From the NCBI RefSeq assembly GCF_047556435.1, contig NZ_CP180210.1:1550001-1614000 (forward strand): a DNA stretch of 64,000 nt. The letters are read 5' to 3'. The notes beneath the pieces are model-generated. The model was not told the DNA's origin and searched no databases. It saw only the letters and a list, made by a program, of their open reading frames with translations. The translations under genes and the position numbers were made by a program. The stretch comes from Alteromonas sp047556435 (GTDB lineage Bacteria; Pseudomonadota; Gammaproteobacteria; Enterobacterales; Alteromonadaceae). Within the stretch, counting starts at the first letter, position 1, and every line of letters begins with the position of its first letter. Of this stretch, positions 16,525 through 25,833 are shown one piece after another.

Positions 16525-19500
16525 TTATTTTTGCGGCGGTGATGACAGCGGATCGCTTTGCGGCAACGGCTGATTACGCTCACGGCGCTGGCGAATTTTT
16601 CCACCCATCCAGCGGAATGGCGCTCCCATGTCTATCAGGATCAGATAGAGACACGGCACCAGAATAAGCGTTACCAGCGTAGCGTAAAGCACCGCGAAGC
16701 CAAGCGCTACAGCCATTGGGATAACAAATGCTGCCTGTAAGCTGGTTTCAAACATAATTGGCAACACGCCAGCAAACGTCGTGATGGAGGTCAGGGTAAT
16801 CGCCCGGAAGCGCGCAGCCCCGGCTTCTGACACTGCATCGCGAATGGAATATCCCTGCGCCCGGCGCTGATTGACATAATCTGTCATAACCAGGGAGTCG
16901 TTAATAACAACCCCCGCGGCCGCAATCAAACCGAACGTCGACATCATGCTTAAATCCAGGTCCATCAGGAAGTGACCCCAGATAGCACCGGTAAGACTGA
17001 ACGGGATCACCGACATGATAATTAGCGGCTGTCCGTAGCTTTTCAGTGGTACGGCAAGCAGAATATACACCATTATCATCGCAGCCAGGAAGAACAGCAT
17101 TTGCTCATTCTGCTGCGCCTGTTGCTCTTCGATGTCACCACCCAGCTCGGTCATTACCGACGGGAAGTCTTCTTTTAACTGTGGCAGCAGCTTTTCGCGT
17201 ATCTGAGACACCACTTCATTAGGTTCGACAACCTCTTCATCAATGTTGCCCCACACGTAAACGCTACGGTAGCCGCCCTCGCGACGAATGTAGCTGATGC
17301 CCGGACGCTCTTCTAACTGCACAACGTCGCCAAGCATGACTTCACGTCCCGAAGGCGTAGTGATTACTGTGTATTTCAGATCTGCAAAGCGTTCGCGGGT
17401 CAGCTCCGGATAGCGCACCATTACCTTGACCTCTTCACCGTTACGGATCACGCGCTGGGCTTCACCACCGTAGAAACTGGCACCGACCTGACCTGCGATA
17501 TTTGACAGTGTCAGCTCGAGATCATAAGCCACCGGCAACAGCGTCATCTGCACTTCTTTGCTGGCCGGATCGATAGTGGAGCTGATATCAAACAACCCTT
17601 CCTGTTGTTGCAGCATTTCTATGAATTTCAGGCCAGCGGCATTCAGCGTATCAATATCCGGCCCAAACAAGAGGTAGCCAAATTCACCGCCGTCACCCCC
17701 GCCATTCACATCATCCTGTACCGTGAAAGATTTCATTCCCGGTATTTCAGGAATAGCTTCACGCCAGCGACGTGCAAGTTCGAAAGTATTGAACGGGCGC
17801 TCATCTTCGTGGATAAGCGGAGTCATAATGCGCCCTTCAGTGCGACTTTCATTGAAAGCCAGCAGATCCCGTACCATGCCGGTACCGTGTTCGCGCTCAA
17901 TTTCTTTATCTACCTGCATTATCGTTTGTTCGATAATTTGTAGCGCGCGAATGGTCGCCATATCGGAGACGTTTTCGTTCATCTCGATATTGACGCTAGG
18001 GAAGTCATGAGGCACTTTCGGGTTTGGCACCATGCGGACGTAGTTGGCTGAGATGAGCCCCCAGCTAATCATCAGCATCGCGACAAACATGATCAGAACT
18101 GCCCACCGCCATTCCAGCGCTTTTTCAACGGTCCGTTGGTAGGGGCCTTTAATAAAGCCCTGGAACCTATTATTGAACCTGGCCCGCCAGCTATTGGGTT
18201 TTACAGGTGAAAAGCGGGTGTGAGCGATATGTGCAGGGAGGATCAGCTTGGATTCAATGAGTGAGAAAAACAGACACAAAATCACCACAACAGCGATGTT
18301 GTAGAAGAAGGCACCATCCGGACCGCTACTTAATGTAAAAGGCGCGAATACCGCAATGGTTGTCAGAACACCAAACGTTGCCGGGGTTGCTACTCGCTTA
18401 GCGCCGCGAATGACATTATCGACGCCGCCACCTTTGCTCTCAATTTCGGTGTAGGCGCTTTCTCCTATGACGATGGCATCGTCCACCACAATACCCAGTA
18501 CCATAATAAAGGCGAACAGTGAGAGAATATTAATACTGATCCCAAACAGCGGCATCATCATTACGGCGCCAAGGAAGCAGATAGGTAGCCCCAGCATAAC
18601 CCAGAACGCCAGTCTGAAACGCAGAAACAGCGTCAGCATCAGGGCAACCAGGATGGAACCCTGAAACAGATTCGACAACATCATGTTCAGGCGCGCATCA
18701 AGGTAATAGGTCATATCAACCAGAACTTCCAGGCTTACCCCTTCCGGCAGTTCCTTGTTTTTCTGTTCGATATACGCTTTTACCGTCTCGGCAACCGGCA
18801 TAATATTCTGATGCTTGGTGCCTTTCACCGCGATAAACATGGCATTTTTGCCGCTGTACTTGAAGTATCGTTCGCCTTCAACGAAGCCATCTCGGATATC
18901 GGCAACATCAGACAGCAGCACGCGCGAGCCATTTTCACCTATCTTCACGGGAATGCTGGCAAACTCGCGGCCATCGTAATACTGGTTTTCAACGCGAACG
19001 GAGATGATACCGGATTCAGTACGTAACTGGCCTGCAGACATATTGGCTGAGTAAGAACGAATAGCGCTGGCAACATCGTTAATGCTCAAACCATAACGAC
19101 GCAACATATCCGGCTTTATCTCAACGGCAATTTCATCATCGGGAACGGCCAACTGCACCAGCGAAATGTTGCCCAGGTGAAGCAACTCATCTTCTACCTC
19201 TTTGGCCAGCACTTTTAGCTCGCTCAGGGGCAGGTCGCCCACAATCGGCATTTCGATAATCTGTTGCTGGAACTCCGCCTGTGAAATGTTTACTGGCTCC
19301 ATACCGGCAGGGAAGGTAGCAATGCCGTCAACCCGCAGTTTGACTTTGTCGAGGACGTCGGTCAGCTCTTCACCCTGTTCGATTTCCAGGCTGATGCGTC
19401 CGTAATTGCGAAATGCACGGGAAACACTCTGTTTAATTTCAGAGACGTCTTTAAGCGATTCTTCAATTTTTATCAGAATGCTTTCTTCAATTTCCTGAGG

Positions 19501-19689
19501 TGAGGCTCCAGGATACTGGGCTGAAATATTGATGTAGTTGAACTCTATGTTCGGAAACATCTGGCGCTGTATGGTGTTGTAACCGGCAATACCCATAATG
19601 ATGACAAAAATCATCAGCAGGTTCGCAGCAACAGAATTTCGCGCAAACCAGGCTATTATGCCTGTGTGCGTGTCATAAGATTCCTTCAT
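16525..19689 (-). CDS. RND efflux pump permease, system 2
   Basis: 1054 residues with the 12-helix RND layout. The start region IIAWFARNSVAANLLMIFVIIMG is characteristic of a distinct HAE-like branch, as is the porter motif AQYPGASPQEIEESILIKIEESL. Helix 4 reads VVDDAIVIGES with both Asp kept. Helix 10 reads GVVINDSLVMTDYV, so the usual Lys is not at that place, as I expect for this branch. It is encoded 11 bases after its adaptor gene. Substrate unknown. Not closely similar to system 1, so the two pumps are not a recent duplication. Confidence 0.92.
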   Translation of the reverse strand: MKESYDTHTGIIAWFARNSVAANLLMIFVIIMGIAGYNTIQRQMFPNIEFNYINISAQYPGASPQEIEESILIKIEESLKDVSEIKQSVSRAFRNYGRISLEIEQGEELTDVLDKVKLRVDGIATFPAGMEPVNISQAEFQQQIIEMPIVGDLPLSELKVLAKEVEDELLHLGNISLVQLAVPDDEIAVEIKPDMLRRYGLSINDVASAIRSYSANMSAGQLRTESGIISVRVENQYYDGREFASIPVKIGENGSRVLLSDVADIRDGFVEGERYFKYSGKNAMFIAVKGTKHQNIMPVAETVKAYIEQKNKELPEGVSLEVLVDMTYYLDARLNMMLSNLFQGSILVALMLTLFLRFRLAFWVMLGLPICFLGAVMMMPLFGISINILSLFAFIMVLGIVVDDAIVIGESAYTEIESKGGGVDNVIRGAKRVATPATFGVLTTIAVFAPFTLSSGPDGAFFYNIAVVVILCLFFSLIESKLILPAHIAHTRFSPVKPNSWRARFNNRFQGFIKGPYQRTVEKALEWRWAVLIMFVAMLMISWGLISANYVRMVPNPKVPHDFPSVNIEMNENVSDMATIRALQIIEQTIMQVDKEIEREHGTGMVRDLLAFNESRTEGRIMTPLIHEDERPFNTFELARRWREAIPEIPGMKSFTVQDDVNGGGDGGEFGYLLFGPDIDTLNAAGLKFIEMLQQQEGLFDISSTIDPASKEVQMTLLPVAYDLELTLSNIAGQVGASFYGGEAQRVIRNGEEVKVMVRYPELTRERFADLKYTVITTPSGREVMLGDVVQLEERPGISYIRREGGYRSVYVWGNIDEEVVEPNEVVSQIREKLLPQLKEDFPSVMTELGGDIEEQQAQQNEQMLFFLAAMIMVYILLAVPLKSYGQPLIIMSVIPFSLTGAIWGHFLMDLDLSMMSTFGLIAAAGVVINDSLVMTDYVNQRRAQGYSIRDAVSEAGAARFRAITLTSITTFAGVLPIMFETSLQAAFVIPMAVALGFAVLYATLVTLILVPCLYLILIDMGAPFRWMGGKIRQRRERNQPLPQSDPLSSPPQK

Positions 19690-19700
19690 GGGAACTCCTG

Positions 19701-20858
19701 TTAGCTGTCAGTATTAGGACGCTGGGCCGTCAGATCGCGTTTATCTTCGATCACCTTGACGGCCATACCGTTTTGCGGATACTCAGGCAGTGTCATGACC
19801 ACACGCTCGCTGTCGAACTGGCCCTGGATCAGAAAGTAGCCGCCATCCTCACGCACAACGGATACCTGCTGTGATACCAGCTTCTCTTCGTTATTGAGGG
19901 TCCACAAACGGTTGTTAGTGACCAGTTCCTGTGGCACTTTGTAGACATCATCCAGAGTTCTGCCATCAAAGGTTACTGTGGCATAGCTGCCGAATTTCAT
20001 TACGGGCTTATCTGAACGCAGCGCGTAAGGATCATCGATACGGGCAACAAAATGCATCATTCGTGTGTCTTGATCGACAATACCGGTGTCGCGATGAATG
20101 GTGCCCTGGCGTTCAGAATTGTTATACCCATCGATGCTGATAACAGCGCGCTTGCCGGCTAAATCACCGGGTAAAAATGAACGGTCAAAGCCCGCAATCG
20201 GGAAGGTAATTTCAGCGGTTTCAATATTGTTCAGCACCGCGGCGACTTTACCCATGGTGACGAAATCACCTTTGCCGATATCCCGTGACACAATAAGTGC
20301 GTCATAGGGTGCTCTGACTTCCGTATTCTGCAAATCACGTTTAGCGATACGAAGCTGCGCCTCTGCAGACTTCACCGCAGCCTCGGCACTCATTACCTGT
20401 GGCTTGCGCAAATACAAATCGGTGACACGGCTGTCAGGGAGGGTTTTGGCTTCTCTGGCTGCAACTTCAGCTTGCGCTTTTTCCTGAATCAGCTGCGCCT
20501 GCGCACTTGACAGGTTGGCTTCCGCCTGCAGCAGCGCTGCCTCATAGCTGTCTTTTTCAATGGTAAACAGCAAGTCACCGCGCTTGACTACACCGCCAGC
20601 AATAAAGTTAGGATTCCACGACTCCACTTCTCCGGCAACCTGTGCTGCCAGGTTGGTTGATTCCAGTGGCGTGATCTCGCCGTAGGAGGTCAATTGTACG
20701 GTGAAGTTAATCGGCTCCACTTTTTCTACTGTGACGGTGGGACGTGTATCTACCTGGTCGGTAATAATATCGTCAGAGGCAGTGGCTTCAATGCCTTTCA
20801 TCGCTATATAACCTACTGCGAAAATCGCAACTGGTAATACAATTTTGGTCCATTTCAT
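19701..20858 (-). CDS. RND efflux periplasmic adaptor, system 2
   Basis: 385 residues. The N-terminal helix (LPVAIFAVGYIAMKGIEA) is an uncleaved anchor or signal; there is no lipobox Cys. Lipoyl halves are AQVAGEVESWNPNFIAGGVVKRGDLLF and VRAPYDALIVSRDIGKGDFVTMG. A long alpha-hairpin of Ala/Gln/Glu residues lies between them (about 105-175). A beta-barrel follows. It pairs with the permease encoded just downstream. No regulator or outer-membrane channel is adjacent. Confidence 0.9.
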   Translation of the reverse strand: MKWTKIVLPVAIFAVGYIAMKGIEATASDDIITDQVDTRPTVTVEKVEPINFTVQLTSYGEITPLESTNLAAQVAGEVESWNPNFIAGGVVKRGDLLFTIEKDSYEAALLQAEANLSSAQAQLIQEKAQAEVAAREAKTLPDSRVTDLYLRKPQVMSAEAAVKSAEAQLRIAKRDLQNTEVRAPYDALIVSRDIGKGDFVTMGKVAAVLNNIETAEITFPIAGFDRSFLPGDLAGKRAVISIDGYNNSERQGTIHRDTGIVDQDTRMMHFVARIDDPYALRSDKPVMKFGSYATVTFDGRTLDDVYKVPQELVTNNRLWTLNNEEKLVSQQVSVVREDGGYFLIQGQFDSERVVMTLPEYPQNGMAVKVIEDKRDLTAQRPNTDS

Positions 20859-21048
20859 GCTGAATACTTCTCTTTTAAAAAAAGTCGGATTAATAGTAAC
20901 GCGTATCGTGTTAACAAACAGCGGTCAATTGTAACGAACTATGAGTAACTGGTGTGTATATTTTTCGTTTTATTTTTACCTGGGCATGACGACGGGGCTT
21001 GTTACTCAGGTGGGGTAGACAGGTATATATCGGAACGGGCAGAACTAA

Positions 21049-22149
21049 TTAATCGCTTAATTGTGTAGCCGCAACCACACAGTTTCGGCCCAGCGACTTC
21101 GCTTTATAAAGGGCTTTGTCAGCCAGCGATAAGGCACGGTCAAGTTCCACATCGGCGTTAACCTCGCAAACACCGAAGCTGGCTGTGACCTCAATGCGCT
21201 TGCCATCAAACAAAATGGGATTGTGTGCTAATGTCTGACGAATTTTGTCAGCCAGGATCACGGCGTTAGCCTCTGGTGTCTCCGGCAGGACGAATAAAAA
21301 CTCCTCACCCCCCCAGCGTGCAACCTGATCCTGCTTTCGCAATCGCTGCACAAATAACTTTGATATCCGGATTAACACATTATCGCCGTTGTCATGGCCA
21401 TGATTGTCGTTGATTAATTTGAAATGGTCTATATCCGCCAGTACTACTGAGAAGGGACGGCCGTTACGATCTATGCGGGCCAGCTCAAAGTTCAGGTGTT
21501 GCTGAATACCCCGGCGGTTTGGCAGACGTGTTAACGGGTCATGTAGTGCCTGTTGTTCAAACTGCTCACTCAGCTTTTGCATAGTTTCAAACGTGCGCTG
21601 GCGGCTGTATTCGTAAAATGCTGATAGAAACGTTACCGTCATGAATGAGTAAATAAGACGAGTTTTAAATTCGAAGGTGTACTCTGTCATTAACAGGCGG
21701 CCATCTGGGAAAAACAGCAACACACTAATTAGCAGTGTAAATCCGAAGATTGAAATAAGTCCGCGACGGAATCCGCCAAAAAACATCGCCACAGGCGGAA
21801 CGATATATATCCATAACGGGCCAGTGCCGCTTTTCCCGCCGGTTACAGTTAATATCGCCATCAACCCCATTAAGCAGGTCAGCAGCAGATTCATGGATAG
21901 AATACGACCTACCGCACCGTCAATACGCAGATGTAATTGCTGTGAAATCCCAAAGACGATGGTGGCAACGAATAGGGTCAGTGACAGCGGGAAGTCGCTG
22001 GCGGTAAATGCTCGCAGCCCCAGAACGAGCGTGATGGAAACACCGACAAAAGCAAAGAGGTTGATAACCACGATTTTGCGGTTCGTTTCTTCATTGAACT
22101 GGTCACTGCATCCTTGTTTAACCAACCTGCGAAGGTTTTCAACAATCAT
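21049..22149 (-). CDS. Membrane-bound diguanylate cyclase (GGDEF domain)
   Basis: 366 residues. Six or so hydrophobic segments occupy residues about 25-185 (VINLFAFVGVSITLVLGL, LWIYIVPPVAMFFGG, LISIFGFTLLISVLLFF). A short linker leads to a GGDEF domain, with DPLTRLPNRRG at its start and the active site GGEEF near residue 280. An RxxD inhibitory site (RKQD) lies five residues before GGEEF, so product feedback is expected. It makes cyclic di-GMP from GTP. The start lies 12 bases after the pqiC stop, so it may be co-transcribed with pqiABC. Confidence 0.92.
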   Translation of the reverse strand: MIVENLRRLVKQGCSDQFNEETNRKIVVINLFAFVGVSITLVLGLRAFTASDFPLSLTLFVATIVFGISQQLHLRIDGAVGRILSMNLLLTCLMGLMAILTVTGGKSGTGPLWIYIVPPVAMFFGGFRRGLISIFGFTLLISVLLFFPDGRLLMTEYTFEFKTRLIYSFMTVTFLSAFYEYSRQRTFETMQKLSEQFEQQALHDPLTRLPNRRGIQQHLNFELARIDRNGRPFSVVLADIDHFKLINDNHGHDNGDNVLIRISKLFVQRLRKQDQVARWGGEEFLFVLPETPEANAVILADKIRQTLAHNPILFDGKRIEVTASFGVCEVNADVELDRALSLADKALYKAKSLGRNCVVAATQLSD

Positions 22150-22161
22150 AGCGTTCCTGAA

Positions 22162-22722
22162 TTAGGTTTTTACTCGTGCAGCAATATCGGCACTTAACCG
22201 GATAATCGCTTCACGCATCATATCGACCGCATGAGGAAATCCATCCTGTTCCAGTCTGATACGATAATCAAAATGCTCACTTACGCCATCTGAATCCGGG
22301 GTGTCAACCCAATACCGGCCTTTCAGTACAACTTCACCCTGCCAGGTAGAAATCAGATCGTCTATCTGAATACTAACAGTAGCCGCTTCTTCATTGAGTG
22401 AGCGTCTGCTGGCAGGGAGTACATTAAGCCCTTCTGCTGCCAGTGCGGTCGACAATGCCTGTACGAAACTGTTAGAAATGGGCTCCGCCCACACGTGTTT
22501 CGGCGAAAAGTGCAGCGTGGTAGATCCGGTTTGTATCGCCAGGCTTCGTTGTTTAAGGTATTCCGGCAACAGCAACTGATCGAGGGTAATCACAGTGGCA
22601 TCATCATGCTGCTTCAATGACCCGTTGGGCGAATGCAGTAGATAGTACTGCAAGTGTGAGGGTTGGCTAGCGCAGCCCATTAACGACAGCATTGCCGCGC
22701 AAAGTAATGCCACTACTTTCAT
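22162..22722 (-). CDS. pqiC: PqiC-type lipoprotein (ABC-type transport auxiliary component)
   Basis: 186 residues, lipobox LMGCAS (Cys17), then PSHLQYYLL, typical of the PqiC family. In E. coli PqiC sits in the outer membrane and joins PqiB to form a trans-periplasmic lipid conduit. It starts eight bases after the pqiB stop. Shorter motifs include TLHFSPKHVWAEPI and LKGRYWVDT. Confidence 0.85.
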   Translation of the reverse strand: MKVVALLCAAMLSLMGCASQPSHLQYYLLHSPNGSLKQHDDATVITLDQLLLPEYLKQRSLAIQTGSTTLHFSPKHVWAEPISNSFVQALSTALAAEGLNVLPASRRSLNEEAATVSIQIDDLISTWQGEVVLKGRYWVDTPDSDGVSEHFDYRIRLEQDGFPHAVDMMREAIIRLSADIAARVKT

Positions 22723-22730
22723 ATTTTTCC

Positions 22731-24371
22731 CTACTCCTGACTTCTGGCGGCTTTTGGCTGAATATCATTACCCTGATCATCAGAAAATATCAGGCTGTTT
22801 GGCGATTTGTTCAACTGTAACAACAATGGCTGAATATTACGCAGCGTTTCCTGCATTGTGTCCACCGTTTCTTTAATTTCGCTTTGACTCAGGCCGCCTT
22901 CGGAATAGTTTTTCAGTAAGGCTTCCATGCTGATGAGTACATTATTCAGGTTATCGTTTATCGCTTCGGCATCAATACTGGTGACCAGGTGGTCAAAGTC
23001 ATTGCTGGTGGCTTCTACTGAGGCCGCAGCCTCTTTCATATCAAGCAGCGCAGTGCGAACATCATGAACCATGCCTTCCAGAGGTAGTGCATTGATTTTA
23101 TCCAGAATAGCATCGGCCTTCTGCGTAATTTGGGTAAACTCATTCGAGACAGTGGGAATGACATCATAGCCATTGATAGTTCGAAGTGACGCGGATTCTG
23201 CATTTTTTACATGTTGTAAATCGATATACAGGCCACCAGTCAGCACGTTACCCATGCGTAATGTTGCGCGCAAATCCTGTTGTAGCCACCGGCGCATTGT
23301 TTCCTTCACAAATGCGAGTCCTTCCTGTGTATCCTGGCGGCGTACTTTACCCGGATAAATATTGATAAGCACAGGAATCGGATAGTTTTCCTCCAGAATG
23401 TTGCCTTCTATCGCTGAAACGACGTTGATCGCCAGTACTTCACCAATTTCAATGCCGCGGTATTCGACAGGAGCCCCCACCGTGAGCCCCCGTACGCTTT
23501 CGTCGATAAGTAGCAGATATTCTGCTGCCAGCTTATAACGCGCATTTGAGGCTGCTTCCCGATCCGGGTAAATGGTAAAAAATGCGTTTTCTACTACCTG
23601 TTCGCCGGGCTGAACGCCGTCGGGGATACCAAAGGTAATGCCGTTAGCGAGCAGGGTTTCCAGACTACCTGTTTCCACTTTAAGGCCACTGGAGGCCAGT
23701 TGAAATCTAACCCCGCTGACATTCCAAAACCGCGTGTTTTGCGTGATCAGCCTATGATAAGGCGCTTCGATAAACGCATCATAGTACACAACACGTTCTT
23801 CTATATTAAAATAAGCATCTTCAAATTCGCCGACTTTAAAGCCTTTGTAGATGATTGGGTCGCCAGGTTTGTAGGCAAATTCATCATCGCTGTTAAGTGT
23901 CAGATGTAGACCGGGGGTGCCAGGAGGGGTCACCGGCGGACGGTCGAGGGCGATAAAATTGTATTGTTCTTCACCGGTATCGTCAGCGCTCATGGCGATA
24001 TAACTGCCAGACAACAGCGTATTTAATCCGGATACTTCAGAAAAGCTGATACGTGGGCTAACCATCCAGAATTCGGTGTTTTCAGTCAGCAGATGCTCGG
24101 CACTGGCATCAATTCTAGCGGTGACCAATACGCCGTCTAAATCCGGTTTTAACTCGATTTTCTTTACAACCCCCACGTCAAGATCGCGGGCTTTGACGGG
24201 AGTTTTGTTAACCTCAATGCCCGTGGCTGACGGCATTTCTATGGTGATAAGCGGGCCCTGATTTTGCCATTGGTAAAACACCATCCAGGCGCCCACAATA
24301 ATGGCAACAATTGGAATCAGCCACACTTTGGAGATACGGGAGGTTGGTTTTACTTGTGCTTCATTATTCAT
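22731..24371 (-). CDS. pqiB: PqiB, MCE-domain lipid transport protein
   Basis: 546 residues. A single N-terminal membrane helix (VWLIPIVAIIVGAWMVFYQW) is followed by three MCE domains (starting near residues 38, 155 and 280; e.g. GIEVNKTPVKARDLDVGVV, YKPGDPIIYKGFKVGEF, LTVGAPVEYRGIEIGEV). A long C-terminal helical region (about 415-520) follows, which forms the needle-like tube in E. coli PqiB. The start codon follows the pqiA stop directly (TGAATG), so translation is coupled. Role: moving lipids between the inner and outer membranes. Confidence 0.93.
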   Translation of the reverse strand: MNNEAQVKPTSRISKVWLIPIVAIIVGAWMVFYQWQNQGPLITIEMPSATGIEVNKTPVKARDLDVGVVKKIELKPDLDGVLVTARIDASAEHLLTENTEFWMVSPRISFSEVSGLNTLLSGSYIAMSADDTGEEQYNFIALDRPPVTPPGTPGLHLTLNSDDEFAYKPGDPIIYKGFKVGEFEDAYFNIEERVVYYDAFIEAPYHRLITQNTRFWNVSGVRFQLASSGLKVETGSLETLLANGITFGIPDGVQPGEQVVENAFFTIYPDREAASNARYKLAAEYLLLIDESVRGLTVGAPVEYRGIEIGEVLAINVVSAIEGNILEENYPIPVLINIYPGKVRRQDTQEGLAFVKETMRRWLQQDLRATLRMGNVLTGGLYIDLQHVKNAESASLRTINGYDVIPTVSNEFTQITQKADAILDKINALPLEGMVHDVRTALLDMKEAAASVEATSNDFDHLVTSIDAEAINDNLNNVLISMEALLKNYSEGGLSQSEIKETVDTMQETLRNIQPLLLQLNKSPNSLIFSDDQGNDIQPKAARSQE

Positions 24372-25523
24372 TCAAACGTCCTGCTGATGCTGGCTGCCTT
24401 GCCAAATCAGGCGTGAGTCAAAAGTCATTGCGGCTATCATAGTAACAAACACAACCGCACAAAATGCCAGCGCTGCCGGACCCGGGAAAATGGACAGGGT
24501 ATTGCCCAGCTGAATCAGCGCAACCAGCACTGCTACTACAAACACATCAATCATCGACCACCGGCCGATACCCTCTGTGAACCGATAGTACCGGATACGT
24601 CGTGACTGGCGTTTTAACTGCCCGGTCTGAACACTGTAATTCAGCCATCCCAGGATCGCGATTTTCACTACGGGTACCACAACACTGGCGATGAGGATAA
24701 TTAATGCTACAGGATAAGAGCCTGATTCCCAAAGTGATATTACGCCTCCCACAATCGTATTTGGCTCTGATTTGCCAAACAACTCAGTTTGCATAATGGG
24801 CAGCATATTGGCAGGAATGTACAGTAGAGACGCCGTTATAAGCAGCGCCCAGGTGCGCTGAATACTCTGTGATGCCTCCAGCTCAGTAAGCGGCTTCGGT
24901 GCAGGTAATTCACCATCGTTCAGCCACAACGCATACTGGTTTTTGTCAAAATATACCATTGATAATGTCATACATAGCGTAAACCCAATGAACGCATAAA
25001 ACGACATGCCAATGCTGACGTCGGCAAGTTCTGTAATTTTTATCAGACTCACCAGTGTACCGACCAGAAAAATTTCCGCCATACTCCAGGGCATTAACCA
25101 ACAGACAGCCCGGTAAACCCGTCGCAGATAATCTGGCCGCTGATTGTTGATTCTCGCAATGCTCAACACCACAAACCCAAGCAATACCATGCCCGGTAGC
25201 AATAAGGTGGCCAGGCCGGTAATTATTGCAAGAGATACGTAGTCATTGTCGATTAACACGGCCAGGCCGCCGGGCAAGTCGATACTGTGCTTTTGTCCGC
25301 TTGCACGGAAAGAAAGAAAATTGAAAGGTAGGGACAGGAGCAGAAATATCAGCGCACTAAAAGCAAAGGCAACCAGACTCTGTGCTTCATTTCGGCGATA
25401 TGTCAGTAAGGTATGACCACAGCGGGGACAAACAGCACGTTGACGGTGACCCAACGTTGGCACCGATACCGTGTAATCACATTGTTCGCAGGTTATCTGC
25501 TTGGGAACCAATCCAGAAGTCAT
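24372..25523 (-). CDS. pqiA: PqiA, membrane partner of the PqiB MCE system
   Basis: 383 residues. The protein begins with a zinc-ribbon (CEQCDYTV, then CPRCGHTL), followed by two related blocks of four membrane helices. The second block has no clear zinc ribbon in its linker, whereas E. coli PqiA (417 residues) carries a second one. The family motif is SLPFNFLSF. First gene of the pqiABC operon. In E. coli the operon responds to superoxide; no SoxS-like site could be identified here. Confidence 0.9.
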   Translation of the reverse strand: MTSGLVPKQITCEQCDYTVSVPTLGHRQRAVCPRCGHTLLTYRRNEAQSLVAFAFSALIFLLLSLPFNFLSFRASGQKHSIDLPGGLAVLIDNDYVSLAIITGLATLLLPGMVLLGFVVLSIARINNQRPDYLRRVYRAVCWLMPWSMAEIFLVGTLVSLIKITELADVSIGMSFYAFIGFTLCMTLSMVYFDKNQYALWLNDGELPAPKPLTELEASQSIQRTWALLITASLLYIPANMLPIMQTELFGKSEPNTIVGGVISLWESGSYPVALIILIASVVVPVVKIAILGWLNYSVQTGQLKRQSRRIRYYRFTEGIGRWSMIDVFVVAVLVALIQLGNTLSIFPGPAALAFCAVVFVTMIAAMTFDSRLIWQGSQHQQDV

Positions 25524-25760
25524 CTCAACCAGACATCACACCTTATCAAAAGTCAGTTTGAGAATACCGCATTCTCTGGCGTCCGCCAAACATCGCCTTT
25601 GATAGAGAAGCTAAACGGAAAATGAAAAACAATGAGTACATCAGATAGTGGCGTATTGATCATATTGTCGCGTTGCAGGCGCTGTACATGCCGGATAGTA
25701 ACAATGCTGTCGCCGCTGCCGCAGAGGCGGGCAGGGAGGACTTTTCCTTATCCTAATGTA

Positions 25761-25794
25761 AAAAAAGCGTGTACGACAGAGCCGTACACGCTTT
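25761..25794 (-). terminator. Rho-independent terminator of asnS
   Basis: A 12-base stem, AAAGCGTGTACG / CGTACACGCTTT, with T-run on the minus strand. It lies 40 bases after the asnS stop. Confidence 0.9.
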
Positions 25795-25833
25795 GTAATG
25801 TCGCCTGGCGCTAAGCGCCGGCGCTTAGTATCA

